Source: Clostridia bacterium
Lineage (GTDB): Bacteria; Bacillota; Clostridia; Acetivibrionales; DSM-2933
DNA: 64,000 nt
Direction of reading: 5' to 3'
NCBI GenBank assembly: GCA_026416815.1
Contig: JAOAEJ010000017.1
Location: 36,545-100,544 of the forward strand
The notes beneath the pieces were generated by a model, which searched no databases, was not told the DNA's origin, and was given only the letters and a program-made list of their open reading frames with translations. This document shows, piece by piece, positions 8,382 to 16,514 of this stretch (position 1 is its first letter; every line of letters begins with the position of its first letter). The position numbers and the translations under genes are program-made.

Positions 8382-9125
8382 ATGAAGAATACATCAGAAA
8401 AGTTAAAGGAGACTGATTTATATAAACCAGTTTACAGCTACCTGACCGCGCAGGGGTATACCGTCCGGAGTGAAGTAAAAAACTGCGATATTACAGCTAT
8501 AAAAGGAGAAGAATTAGTTGTCGTAGAACTTAAGTGCAGTATGAACCTGACGCTCCTTATACAGGCAACCCAGCGTCAGAAGGCTGCCGACTCGGTCTAT
8601 GTGGCTATTCCCAAGCCCAAACGCGGTATGCGTAGTACAAATTGGAAACATACCTGTCATCTGTTAAGGCGTCTTGAATTGGGACTTATAGTGGTATCTC
8701 CGGGCAAAGGAAAGTCCGGCGTTGAGGTAGTATTTCACCCATCGCCCTTTGACCAGGCTAAAAGCAGGCAGCAATCAAAGCACACAAGGAATTCTATCAT
8801 CCGTGAAATGTCTGCCCGCTACGGTGATTTTAATGAAGGGGGAAGCACTGGGCGCAAAATTATGACAGCCTACAGGGAAAACTCCATTTATATCGCTTGC
8901 TGTCTTGAAAAACTAGGGCCTCTTTCTCCACGAAAGTTAAGAGAGTTGGGTACAGGGGATAAAACTCCATCTATACTGTCAAAGAATTTTTACCGATGGT
9001 TCGAACGCCTCGGGCGCGGTATTTATACATTGAGCCCTAAAGGGCTAAACTGCTTCCAAGAATATCCTGAGCTTGCACAGCACTACCGCTGCGAAGTTGA
9101 GAAAAAGCTATCGGCAAACAATTAG
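8382..9125 (+). CDS. DUF2161 family protein, putative PD-(D/E)XK nuclease-fold phosphodiesterase
   Basis: 247-residue soluble protein. Residues ~12-52 show a restriction-nuclease-like core: Asp36 in NCDIT and Glu49-x-Lys51 in VVVELKC, as in the D-ExK catalytic pattern. The C-terminal half has the family's conserved RKIMTAYRENSIYIACCLE and FYRWFERLGRGIYTLSPKG blocks, the latter resembling a winged helix. Start ATG 8382 follows GAGGTGG; upstream in-frame starts run through the GC-rich hairpins and are unlikely. It is the only clear plus-strand gene in the window and splits the mbl-flhO pair that is contiguous in Bacillus. Biological role is not known; nucleic-acid cleavage is inferred from the fold pattern. 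Confidence 0.85.
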   Translation: MKNTSEKLKETDLYKPVYSYLTAQGYTVRSEVKNCDITAIKGEELVVVELKCSMNLTLLIQATQRQKAADSVYVAIPKPKRGMRSTNWKHTCHLLRRLELGLIVVSPGKGKSGVEVVFHPSPFDQAKSRQQSKHTRNSIIREMSARYGDFNEGGSTGRKIMTAYRENSIYIACCLEKLGPLSPRKLRELGTGDKTPSILSKNFYRWFERLGRGIYTLSPKGLNCFQEYPELAQHYRCEVEKKLSANN

Positions 9126-9162
9126 ATATGTGCGCTTAAAATCATTGGCGGCACATAGAATT

Positions 9163-9198
9163 AAAGGGGTATGTACTTTAATCGTACACCCCCTCTTT
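9163..9198. terminator. Bidirectional terminator between DUF2161 and mbl
   Basis: AAAGGGGT-AT-GTAC and GTAC-ACCCCCTCTTT form an interrupted stem around a 7-nt loop. A-rich and T-rich flanks fit a shared terminator for two convergent genes. Confidence 0.65.
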
Positions 9199-9203
9199 AT
9201 CAT

Positions 9204-10241
9204 TTATAATCTTTTTATACCTCTGCTTTCAGCAATAGCACTTGCTTCTATTGCTTCAATGTTATCTAATGCTTTCCCTGTACCAAGAGCTACGCACGAA
9301 ATTGCATCGTCAGCAATGATTACGTTTATGCCCGTCTTTTCCTGTATAAGCTTGTCCAAACCATAAATAAGGCTTCCACCACCGGTCATAACGATTCCCC
9401 TGTCGCTTATATCAGCTGCAAGTTCCGGAGGAGTTCTTTCAAGTACCGAGTGTACTGCCTCCACTACACTTGAAACAGTCTCTTCCAATGCGTCCATGAT
9501 TTCGGTTGAGGTGATTGTTATGGTTTTTGGGAGTCCGGAAATAAGGTTTCTTCCCCTTATATCCATTGTTATCTCCTGTACTCGCGGATAAACAGCTCCA
9601 ACATTTATTTTCAGTTCTTCTGCAGTACGTTCCCCAATCATTATATTATGCTTTTTACGCATATATCTCACTATGGCTTCGTCAAACTTGTCTCCTGCAA
9701 CTTTAATGGAAGTACTCACAACCGTCCCACCAAGGGATATTACTGCTATATCGGTAGTACCGCCTCCCATGTCTACTACCATGCTGCCACATGCTTTGGC
9801 AATGTCTATGCCTGCACCGATAGCTGCTGCTATTGGTTCCTCTATGAGATAGGTTTTTCTTGCCCCGGCTTGCATGGCAGCGTCTATTACCGCTCTCTTT
9901 TCAACTTCGGTAACTCCGCTTGGGACACACACCATTATTCTTGGCTTGAATAACTTGAATCCCCTGCTTCCACATACTTTATTTATAAAATATTTAAGCA
10001 TTCTTTCGGTAACATCATAATCGGAGATTACACCTTCTCTTAACGGCCTTATTGCAACTATATTACCCGGAGTTCTTCCTAGCATTCTCCTGGCTTCCTC
10101 ACCTACCGCAAGCAGTTTATTGGTGTTTTTATCTATAGCTACAACCGAAGGCTCCCTAAGTACTATACCTTTACCTTTTATATATACAAGCACAGTTGCT
10201 GTACCGAGATCTATACCGATATCTTGTCCAAAACCAAACAA
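9204..10241 (-). CDS. mbl: Rod-shape-determining actin homologue Mbl
   Basis: MreB/Mbl actin-like protein that organises lateral cell-wall synthesis on the inner membrane face. The phosphate-1 motif DIGIDLGTATVLVY, the VCVPSGVTEVEKRAV block, the phosphate-2 motif VVDMGGGTTDIAVISLGG and the adenosine motif GIVMTGGGSLIYGLD are intact. I chose TTG 10241, which gives MFGFGQDIGIDLG and has AAGGAAG 7 nt upstream; an in-frame ATG lies 18 nt earlier (10259) but would place that ribosome site inside the gene. The 345 residues match family length. Its position directly after spoIIID identifies it as the Mbl paralogue rather than MreB of the mreBCD operon. Confidence 0.95.
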   Translation of the reverse strand: MFGFGQDIGIDLGTATVLVYIKGKGIVLREPSVVAIDKNTNKLLAVGEEARRMLGRTPGNIVAIRPLREGVISDYDVTERMLKYFINKVCGSRGFKLFKPRIMVCVPSGVTEVEKRAVIDAAMQAGARKTYLIEEPIAAAIGAGIDIAKACGSMVVDMGGGTTDIAVISLGGTVVSTSIKVAGDKFDEAIVRYMRKKHNIMIGERTAEELKINVGAVYPRVQEITMDIRGRNLISGLPKTITITSTEIMDALEETVSSVVEAVHSVLERTPPELAADISDRGIVMTGGGSLIYGLDKLIQEKTGINVIIADDAISCVALGTGKALDNIEAIEASAIAESRGIKRL

Positions 10242-10494
10242 AACACATCTTCCTTTCAACCGACTGCAAAATATACTGAACAGCCGCCTCTAAATTCAAA
10301 CTAAATACAAAACAAGTCCCTAATTATTTTACTCTATATATAAATTGCTATCTTTTCTTGATTAAAACGGGTTATTTAGGGTAAACAAAATTAAATACCA
10401 TAATAATATTATCATATTATCTAAAGAATGCAATATTTTTGTATATTTAGGCAGTGCTAAACTACAGAGTTAATGGATATTTGAATTAATCACT

Positions 10495-10522
10495 TAAAAA
10501 AAGCCGGTTTTATTCGGCTTTT
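10495..10522 (-). terminator. Intrinsic terminator at the end of spoIIID
   Basis: AAAGCCG and CGGCTTT arms (10500-10506, 10515-10521) on the minus strand are followed by a run of T. It touches the spoIIID stop codon, so spoIIID and mbl are probably separate transcription units or are linked by read-through. Confidence 0.8.
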
Positions 10523-10784
10523 ATACACTTATTTTATTATTTGTTTGATATTTTTCCTTGGTAGCTTTCCCACCCCTTATATGCCTTTCTGCTTTATTTT
10601 CTTCTAGCACTGTCCTTACCTCTTCTACCATACCGGGATTTATTTGTTTTAGTCTCTCCGTTACATCCTTGTGTACCGTACTTTTGCTAATACCAAATTT
10701 TTTAGCTGCTGCCCTTACTGTGGTCTTTTTCTCAATTATATACCTTGCCAGTTCAATTACTCTTTCTTCTATATACCCCTTCAA
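10521..10784 (-). CDS. spoIIID: Stage III sporulation transcriptional regulator SpoIIID
   Basis: 87-residue DNA-binding regulator that acts in the mother cell during sporulation, activating or repressing sigma-E genes. A helix-turn-helix occupies about residues 23-44 (TVRAAAKKFGISKSTVHKDV), followed by the family's basic C-terminal region (RHIRGGKATKEKY). The start is TTG 10784, with a GGGGGG ribosome site 8 nt upstream. Gene order spoIID, spoIIQ-like, spoIIID, mbl is the classical one. Confidence 0.96.
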   Translation of the reverse strand: MKGYIEERVIELARYIIEKKTTVRAAAKKFGISKSTVHKDVTERLKQINPGMVEEVRTVLEENKAERHIRGGKATKEKYQTNNKISV

Positions 10785-11242
10785 TTATATTGCCCCCCTC
10801 TACTAAATCAAAGTAATTGTGAAAGTTGAATCCGTTAGCACAAGGTAACCCATGAATTTCTGGGTATAGTCATACGTATGTTTCCCCGACATCTTCATGT
10901 AATTTCACCTCAAAAAGAGCCATATCTTAAGCTGCTTTTCAGACTTCAAGCCTTATTTTATTGAGTGTAGCTTTGATGTATTTAAATTCCTCTATTATGT
11001 AGTTTTGGGATTATGGCAGATAGTCGGTACTCTGCATAACAGTTAACTAAGCTTTTTATAAGAATTCTTTATAAATATGCGACTGTTTATAAAAGATTGC
11101 TTTCCCTTAGTAGTGCTCTGTGCCAGCTTTCTAATGTATATATATGCCTCCATAGTCCAGCTTATGATTAGCAGTTGATGAATTGTTTTAAATATAAATA
11201 AACGAATGCATTTTTGATGTGTTTAAAGTCTTGAAGCGCAAC
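10785..11242. other. Intergenic region before spoIIID, no gene seen
   Basis: About 460 bp with no credible reading frame, RNA signature or long inverted repeat. It should contain the promoter of spoIIID. Confidence 0.5.
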
Positions 11243-11292
11243 AAAAAAAGAAGGATAGGTATGTATGTTATTTTTCCTGATCCTTCTTTTTT
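11243..11292 (-). terminator. Intrinsic terminator after the spoIIQ-like gene
   Basis: A perfect 13-bp stem (AAAAAAGAAGGAT with ATCCTTCTTTTTT), extended by AGG/CCT, encloses a loop of roughly 16 nt. The U-rich arm follows on the minus strand. It starts 15 bp beyond the stop codon. Confidence 0.85.
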
Positions 11293-11306
11293 GAATATTC
11301 AATTAT

Positions 11307-12194
11307 TTATTTCTTAGGTAGATAAGCTGACGGGTCTACAGGTTCACCATTTTTCCATACCTCAAAATGGAGGTGTGGCTGCTCTGATGACTCAAAGCTG
11401 GCGGTATTACCTATGCTGCCTATTATATCTCCCTGTTTTATTTTTTGGTTTGCACTCACTACTTCATCACTGGCAAGGTTTCCGTATACTGTCTTCAAGC
11501 CGTTTTGGTGATCCACTACTACAAGAATTCCCCACCTTGGGTCATTTTTAACTTCACTGACAACGCCAGCAGATGTAGCCTTTACTACAGTCCCTCTCTC
11601 AGCTGCTATATCAACTCCGCTGTGTGTGCGCCATTCTTCCAACGTTTTGGAGTATACCAGCTTATCTTTTGCATAGCCGAATGAAACCTGCCCGAAAACC
11701 GGGATTATAAATTTCTGACTTGCAGCTGCACTAGTGGCTTTAGCAGAAGTCTTATCTGTTGAGGTTGTGTTTTTGCCGGTTGTACTCTTATTGCTGTTAG
11801 GGTTATTAGTACTGTTACTGTTATTACCCTTATTGCTGTTATTAGTGTTTTTGCCTGCATCTTTGTAGCTATTCTGTGTCTTTGTCTGGGTTTGATTCTG
11901 GACTGTCACACTTGGAGCCGAGTTCATTGATGATTGCATTGTGGCCTTATCCTGACCACTTATAGCACTTGCCTCACCAATATCTTCGGGAATTATATTC
12001 TGTGCGTCGAGGTTATTAGTGTTTGGTGAGGTAATGTTATGGGTGGTTACATATACTGTTGTAGCACCTATAATAAGCAGGCAAAGCACCAAAACAACAT
12101 AGAACCCTCTTTTATCCAAAAACTCTACCAGCCTCTTCTTTACCATTTTGTTTTCTTGAAATAACTTTTTCATATTCTCAATTTCCACCTCCAT
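11307..12194 (-). CDS. spoIIQ: M23 family metallopeptidase, SpoIIQ-like
   Basis: Membrane-anchored LytM-domain protein. One membrane helix (FYVVLVLCLLIIGATTVYV, ~residues 31-49), a long Ser/Thr/Asn/Lys-rich linker (~residues 90-160), then a C-terminal M23 domain. Both zinc-binding motifs are intact: HSGVD (~188-192) and HLHFE (~274-278). In sporulation SpoIIQ sits in the forespore membrane and binds SpoIIIAH across the septum; Bacillus SpoIIQ has lost a zinc ligand, whereas clostridial versions usually keep them, so this copy may be an active endopeptidase. The symbol rests on its place between spoIID and spoIIID. Start is uncertain: ATG 12194 or ATG 12173, with GGAGGTGG lying between them. 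Confidence 0.85.
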   Translation of the reverse strand: MEVEIENMKKLFQENKMVKKRLVEFLDKRGFYVVLVLCLLIIGATTVYVTTHNITSPNTNNLDAQNIIPEDIGEASAISGQDKATMQSSMNSAPSVTVQNQTQTKTQNSYKDAGKNTNNSNKGNNSNSTNNPNSNKSTTGKNTTSTDKTSAKATSAAASQKFIIPVFGQVSFGYAKDKLVYSKTLEEWRTHSGVDIAAERGTVVKATSAGVVSEVKNDPRWGILVVVDHQNGLKTVYGNLASDEVVSANQKIKQGDIIGSIGNTASFESSEQPHLHFEVWKNGEPVDPSAYLPKK

Positions 12195-12245
12195 ATATTA
12201 TTGTTACCGCACATGGCAACAATATACATGGTAGACAAAAATATT

Positions 12246-13253
12246 TTACTTTTCCTTTTTGGTATTAATGGTTCCCAGCTTCACCCCAGAATAGTAGTAT
12301 TTTAATATCTCCTCATAGGTCGCCTCATTTTTCGCCAGATGGTTAGAGCCCCACTGGCTCATACCAACCCCGTGTCCGTTACCTATGGTTGTTATGTTGA
12401 TTTTACCCTTGTCTCCCTCTTCTATTTTGAAGTTGGCAGACCTTAAGGAAAATATCCTTCTGATATCAGTCCCCTTTAGTGTAATATTTCCTATCTTTAT
12501 GTTTTTTACCCTTCCGCCCTCGGTGTAGTCTACTACTTTTATTTGTTCAAGAATGTCCTTTTCCTTTATTTTTGAATCCTTATATTCATTTTCAAGCTTA
12601 CTGATGAATTCTTCTACTGTTATTGTTTTGGTTACCTTATACTCTGAACTTGCATCCTCACCTTTACTCGGAACACTTTTTAAATAAGGGGAACCTGTCC
12701 CTGCCCATACTTCCTCAGCATTTTCCGTCCTCCCCCCGCTATTTGAATGAAAAAGCGGGTTTATTACCTTACCGTCATATGTTATTACTATGTTTCGAGT
12801 CTCTGCTACGGATTTTTCGATTTTCTTCCAGTTCTTCAGTCCTGAAAAAAAGCTCCATTTCTTCATTGCCTTTTCTTTACTTATCCATGCTTGGCAGTGA
12901 GCGGGATCGGTACAAATATCTGCTCCATTATGCAAATCCTCTTTAGGCTTGTATAGTTTCATCATTCTTCCCACGGCATAGGTTCTTGCAGCCACAGCTT
13001 GGGCTTTTAGAGCCTCCAGCTCAAAATCCGCAGGCATTTCTGCTACAACAACTCCTTTTATATACTCTTCCAGATACATTTCTTCTACCTTGTCCTCATT
13101 GTGCGTATATACCTTAATCTTTATTGCCTTTTCTTCTCCAGGTAAGGTATAGTCCTCTTCCGGCAGGCTTGAACTGCAGCCCTTTACAATAATAAGCGGC
13201 ATTATTATTACTACTACTAGCATTAAACATGTATAGTACATTAATTTTCTCAT
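12246..13253 (-). CDS. spoIID: Stage II sporulation protein D, peptidoglycan lytic transglycosylase
   Basis: Membrane-anchored enzyme of the engulfment machinery (SpoIID-SpoIIM-SpoIIP) that cleaves glycan strands between peptide-free residues. An N-terminal helix (LMYYTCLMLVVVIIMPLIIV) anchors it. The family motif YLEEYIKGVVVAEMP with catalytic Glu, the ALKAQAVAARTYA block, HSNSGGRTENAEEVW and GHGVGMSQWGSN are all present. Length 335 residues is normal. AGAGGTC precedes ATG 13253. It lies between murA and the spoIIQ-like gene; in relatives it is a sigma-E target, but I could not place a convincing sigma-E promoter. Confidence 0.95.
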   Translation of the reverse strand: MRKLMYYTCLMLVVVIIMPLIIVKGCSSSLPEEDYTLPGEEKAIKIKVYTHNEDKVEEMYLEEYIKGVVVAEMPADFELEALKAQAVAARTYAVGRMMKLYKPKEDLHNGADICTDPAHCQAWISKEKAMKKWSFFSGLKNWKKIEKSVAETRNIVITYDGKVINPLFHSNSGGRTENAEEVWAGTGSPYLKSVPSKGEDASSEYKVTKTITVEEFISKLENEYKDSKIKEKDILEQIKVVDYTEGGRVKNIKIGNITLKGTDIRRIFSLRSANFKIEEGDKGKINITTIGNGHGVGMSQWGSNHLAKNEATYEEILKYYYSGVKLGTINTKKEK

Positions 13254-13377
13254 TTTGACCTCTGTTTTTCTGTTTGGATTATTTATTTTATGACTTGCAT
13301 TGTAGGCTTTGTAAATCTCTTTCTTAATATATATTCATAGATATCCGAATTATGTTTTGCAAAATCGGCATGCATAC

Positions 13378-13416
13378 AAAAAGGGTGAAACAGTTTTGAG
13401 CCGTTTCACCCTTTTT
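13378..13416 (-). terminator. Intrinsic terminator after murA
   Basis: Perfect 14-bp stem, AAAAAGGGTGAAAC (13378-13391) with GTTTCACCCTTTTT (13403-13416), and an 11-nt loop. It starts 20 bp after the murA stop. Symmetric A/T tails would let it work in both directions. Confidence 0.9.
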
Positions 13417-13436
13417 ATAGTATTTCGTTATTAAGT

Positions 13437-14705
13437 TTATTCTTCGTCTTCCAGCCTTGAAATTTTAGCACCCAATCCACTCAGTTTCTGAGTTATATTT
13501 GCATATCCCCGTTCTATGTGTTCAATATCTCTTATTTCAGTAGTACCTTCTGCTGCAAGTCCGGCAAGTATTAATGAAGCGCCTGCCCTGAGGTCGGTTG
13601 CCCTTACTTTTGCTCCCATTAATTTGGGGTTGCCTTCTATAATTGCACTGCGTCCTTCAATTTTAATATTTGCTCCCATTCTTTTGAGTTCACTTACATG
13701 CATAAACCTGTTTTCAAATATTGTTTCAATAACTACGCTTGTTCCCTCTGCCCTACACATTAACGATGTCATTTGAGCTTGCATATCTGTGGGGAACCCT
13801 GGGTATGGATGGGTTTTGATGTCTACTGCCTTCAGTCCCTCCCCGGCTACAACCCGTATGGCAGATAATTCTTCCGCCACTTCTACGCCAGCTTCCCTTA
13901 GTTTTGCACTTACAGGCTTGAGATGGTCGGGGACCACATTCTCAATAAGAACATCCCCGCCGGTAATCGCCGCTGCTACCATAAATGTTCCAGCTTCAAT
14001 TCTATCGGGTATCACCGCATGGGTTGCTCCTTTTAGTCTTTCCACGCCGGTTATTCTTATTGTATCAGTACCGGCACCTTTCACATCTGCTCCCATAGTA
14101 GTGAGATACGTTGCCAAATCTACTATTTCAGGTTCAATAGCAGCGTTTTCAATTATCGTTTGTCCATCTGCGAGCGCTGCTGCCATCATAATATTTTCAG
14201 TGGCACCGACGCTAGGGAAATCCAAGTATATTTTACTCCCTTTTAATCTCCCGTTTATCTTTGCCTCTATATATCCATGTTCTTGCGTTATTTCTGCCCC
14301 CATCGCCGCAAACCCTTTTAAATGAAGGTCCACAGGCCTTGTTCCTATCGCGCACCCTCCAGGCAGCGATATCCTTGCTATTCCTGTCTTAGCCAATAGC
14401 GGTCCCATAACCAGAAAGGAAGCTCTCATTTTATTTACAAGCTCATAGGGTGCAGTAGTATTTGTTATACTATTACAGGCTATACTCATTCTGCTTTGGT
14501 CTGCACAAACTTCTACATTAGCTCCCAGTGATTTTAATAAATCACACATTATTTTTACATCATTCAAGTACGGAGCTTCTTCAATATTGCTTTGTCCATC
14601 TGCCAATAATGCTGCAGCAATAATGGGCAGTACCGAATTTTTGGCACCGCTTACTCTTACACTTCCTTTTAACGGAGTTCCTTCAGATATCAATAATCTG
14701 GGCAC
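13437..14705 (-). CDS. murA: UDP-N-acetylglucosamine 1-carboxyvinyltransferase MurA
   Basis: Cytosolic enzyme for the first committed step of peptidoglycan synthesis, transferring enolpyruvate from PEP to UDP-GlcNAc. Lys22-Asn23 (SGAKNSVLP) and the catalytic loop Cys118 ([14 protein letters not shown]) are in place; the Cys predicts fosfomycin sensitivity at this enzyme. I chose GTG 14705 because AAAGGAAG stands 7 nt upstream and the product (422 residues, [14 protein letters not shown]) has standard length. The frame stays open to ATG 14834, which would add 43 unrelated residues without a good ribosome site. The gene follows ywmB and precedes spoIID as in Bacillus (murAA). Confidence 0.95.
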   Translation of the reverse strand: MPRLLISEGTPLKGSVRVSGAKNSVLPIIAAALLADGQSNIEEAPYLNDVKIMCDLLKSLGANVEVCADQSRMSIACNSITNTTAPYELVNKMRASFLVMGPLLAKTGIARISLPGGCAIGTRPVDLHLKGFAAMGAEITQEHGYIEAKINGRLKGSKIYLDFPSVGATENIMMAAALADGQTIIENAAIEPEIVDLATYLTTMGADVKGAGTDTIRITGVERLKGATHAVIPDRIEAGTFMVAAAITGGDVLIENVVPDHLKPVSAKLREAGVEVAEELSAIRVVAGEGLKAVDIKTHPYPGFPTDMQAQMTSLMCRAEGTSVVIETIFENRFMHVSELKRMGANIKIEGRSAIIEGNPKLMGAKVRATDLRAGASLILAGLAAEGTTEIRDIEHIERGYANITQKLSGLGAKISRLEDEE

Positions 14706-15161
14706 TTGAATTCTTCCTTTCGTTTGTATGCTATATTTATCTTTTGTATCAGTGTATGGGAACACACCCTCACCAATATGCCTACCTGAGCAGTTAACCA
14801 GATTCCCCTTTAATTTATAAACTCTTACTCCCATACTATTGCACCAATTCTCAGCAGCGCTTATTACTTTTCTCTTCTATACAAGTCATTTTTATCTACT
14901 GCTGCGAGTCATCTGTGTCTAAACGAAAGCGATAAGGAGCTAAATAATATTTTATTTGATTTTAATTTTTATTCGTTTATTTGGCCGCAGTGCAGCCAGC
15001 AGGTGGGATACCGCCACCTGGATCGTTAATTTTCACTTTTATAGTAAACTACCTATAATATAGTATTGCATTTACAAAACAAAAATTACTTTTTCCCAAC
15101 ATACAACTATATGCAAACTTAAACTATTATGTATTGCTCAACTTAAGCCAAATTATTTTTA
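14706..15161. other. Intergenic region between ywmB and murA
   Basis: About 455 bp with no gene seen. It contains the second copy of the hairpin-plus-tail repeat (14984-15057) and should contain the murA promoter. Bases 14706-14834 stay open in the murA frame but are probably untranslated. Confidence 0.55.
14984..15057 (+). repeat. Second copy of the hairpin-plus-tail repeat
   Basis: GCCGCAG, then a 7-bp hairpin (CAGGTGG 15000-15006 with CCACCTG 15014-15020), then the tail TTTTATAGTAAACTACCTATA. The same three parts in the same order occur at 8299-8363, with one difference in the 21-nt tail. The two hairpins share a GCAGGNGGGNTAC left arm, but both arms change between copies in a way that keeps pairing. 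Confidence 0.6.
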
Positions 15162-15923
15162 CTAGTATTCTGTAGTTATGACAGGAGTTGCAACCCATAT
15201 GTATGTTTTATCCTCATAGGAGTTGTACCTTATTGCAAGGTTTAGGTTTACCTTATTCCCTTTTACTTCTATAGAGTCTTCTATAAAAGGGGAATAGGCA
15301 GATACACTAATAAGATTCTTGTCCCTTATACCCTCTACTTTTTTTGCTTCCACACCTTCAAATATACGCCTACATATATTGTTAAGTTCCTGGTAGTTGA
15401 GCTGCCCATTATAGTTGCCTGTTATACAGGAGTTTACTTTGGGAGTTATTCTGTATTTATCAAATACACTTAAAACCTTTTGCTTTATTTCCTCCAGATT
15501 TGGTTGTGGTAAATCCTCTGTAACACTAACAGATATAAATCTTTCTGCAGGATTGCCGTTAGTATCTAACTGTGCACTTATGTTAACCAACAATTTATCG
15601 TTGGTTATTCCCTTCAATTGTATTTTCTCAGTTATGTCGTTTTTAATTGTCTCATTTGTAAATGAGTTATCCCTGATAATATTCAAACTACTTGCAAAAT
15701 CTTCAACCAGCGGCTTTACCTTTTCTATGCTTGTACATTCTTCTCCAAGCTCACCCCAGAAATATATTTCACTATTTATTATTTTTGCCCCTGAAAAACT
15801 AAAGGATTTCAACAGGGTAGTTTCCGGAGAATCTATTTTGTAGTTTAACTTTTGATACAAAACTAAAGAAACGGTAATAAAAACTATTAATATAGGTAAA
15901 ACTACTTTAAGATTTTTTTTCAT
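15162..15923 (-). CDS. ywmB: YwmB family protein (DUF1779), unknown function
   Basis: 253-residue protein with a single N-terminal membrane helix or signal (LKVVLPILIVFITVSLVLY) and an extracellular region in which the conserved C-terminal SVSAYSPFIEDSIEVKGNKVNL block is recognisable (seen here as ISVSAYSPFIED). The family occurs beside murA in Bacillus and Clostridia, which supports the assignment more than the sequence alone. Function is not established; its genomic tie to murA, spoIID and mbl suggests an envelope or sporulation role. AAGGGGG precedes ATG 15923. Confidence 0.8.
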   Translation of the reverse strand: MKKNLKVVLPILIVFITVSLVLYQKLNYKIDSPETTLLKSFSFSGAKIINSEIYFWGELGEECTSIEKVKPLVEDFASSLNIIRDNSFTNETIKNDITEKIQLKGITNDKLLVNISAQLDTNGNPAERFISVSVTEDLPQPNLEEIKQKVLSVFDKYRITPKVNSCITGNYNGQLNYQELNNICRRIFEGVEAKKVEGIRDKNLISVSAYSPFIEDSIEVKGNKVNLNLAIRYNSYEDKTYIWVATPVITTEY

Positions 15924-16514
15924 GTATATCCCCCTTTTTCTTGTTTTCCCCGAGCTTTTTTGCTCTGTTTACTAAAATTATTGCCTCTTTAATACTGGGA
16001 TATACATGCAATGTTTCTTAAGCAAGGTATATTGCTCTTAAAACATTATTTTTTTCTTCTATAGTTTTGTAACTGTAAATATAGTAAAAATTGATTAGTA
16101 CTACTTTGTTATTTACCTTAATTATGGCAAATTTCAAGTTTAATTTGCGATGAAGAAATAATCAACAACGTTTTTAGGTTGTTGTTTCTTCATTATAAAT
16201 TCCAAAATGGCAAAGTAGTATTAAGCTACTTCATAAAATGTGTTAATTCAATTAGTTATATATTCCTTTTGCTTGCTAAAAACAAATTTAACAAAAGCTA
16301 TAAATACACGAATAGTTCTTTATCGCCTCTCTTTGCTGTAATCCTATATTGGATATTAGGATTTTTATAGATTTAGTTACCTATTATAGATTTTATGTGA
16401 ACTTTTCTTTTTTAAAACACCACCCCCTAACAAGGATTAAGAGCCATCTTTTAAGATACCATTCAACCTTTATATTAATTTTACTACTTTTCTTATTAAC
16501 TTTTCTATGGGTAT
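15924..16514. other. 590-bp AT-rich intergenic region
   Basis: No gene is supported. It holds the three-stem element at 16095-16224 and must contain the ywmB promoter. Short open frames of about 60 codons near 16179-16540 lack ribosome sites and recognisable content. Confidence 0.55.
16095..16224. ncRNA. Three-way-junction-like element, unidentified
   Basis: Outer arms 16095-16108 and 16211-16224 pair at 13 of 14 positions. Inside them lie two separate hairpins: 16127-16133 with 16142-16148 (GCAAATT/AATTTGC, perfect) and 16151-16169 with 16178-16192 (TGAAGAAA and CAACAAC arms, perfect apart from a 4-nt bulge). One closing stem with two internal hairpins is the layout of a folded RNA or a miniature transposable element. 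It lies 290 bp beyond the SLH operon end and 170 bp before ywmB. No known family recognised. Confidence 0.5.

Noticed and set aside
14706..14834. 43-residue N-terminal extension of MurA
   Set aside because: MurA normally begins near [19 protein letters not shown] before GTG 14705 fits, and the extension has no ribosome site.
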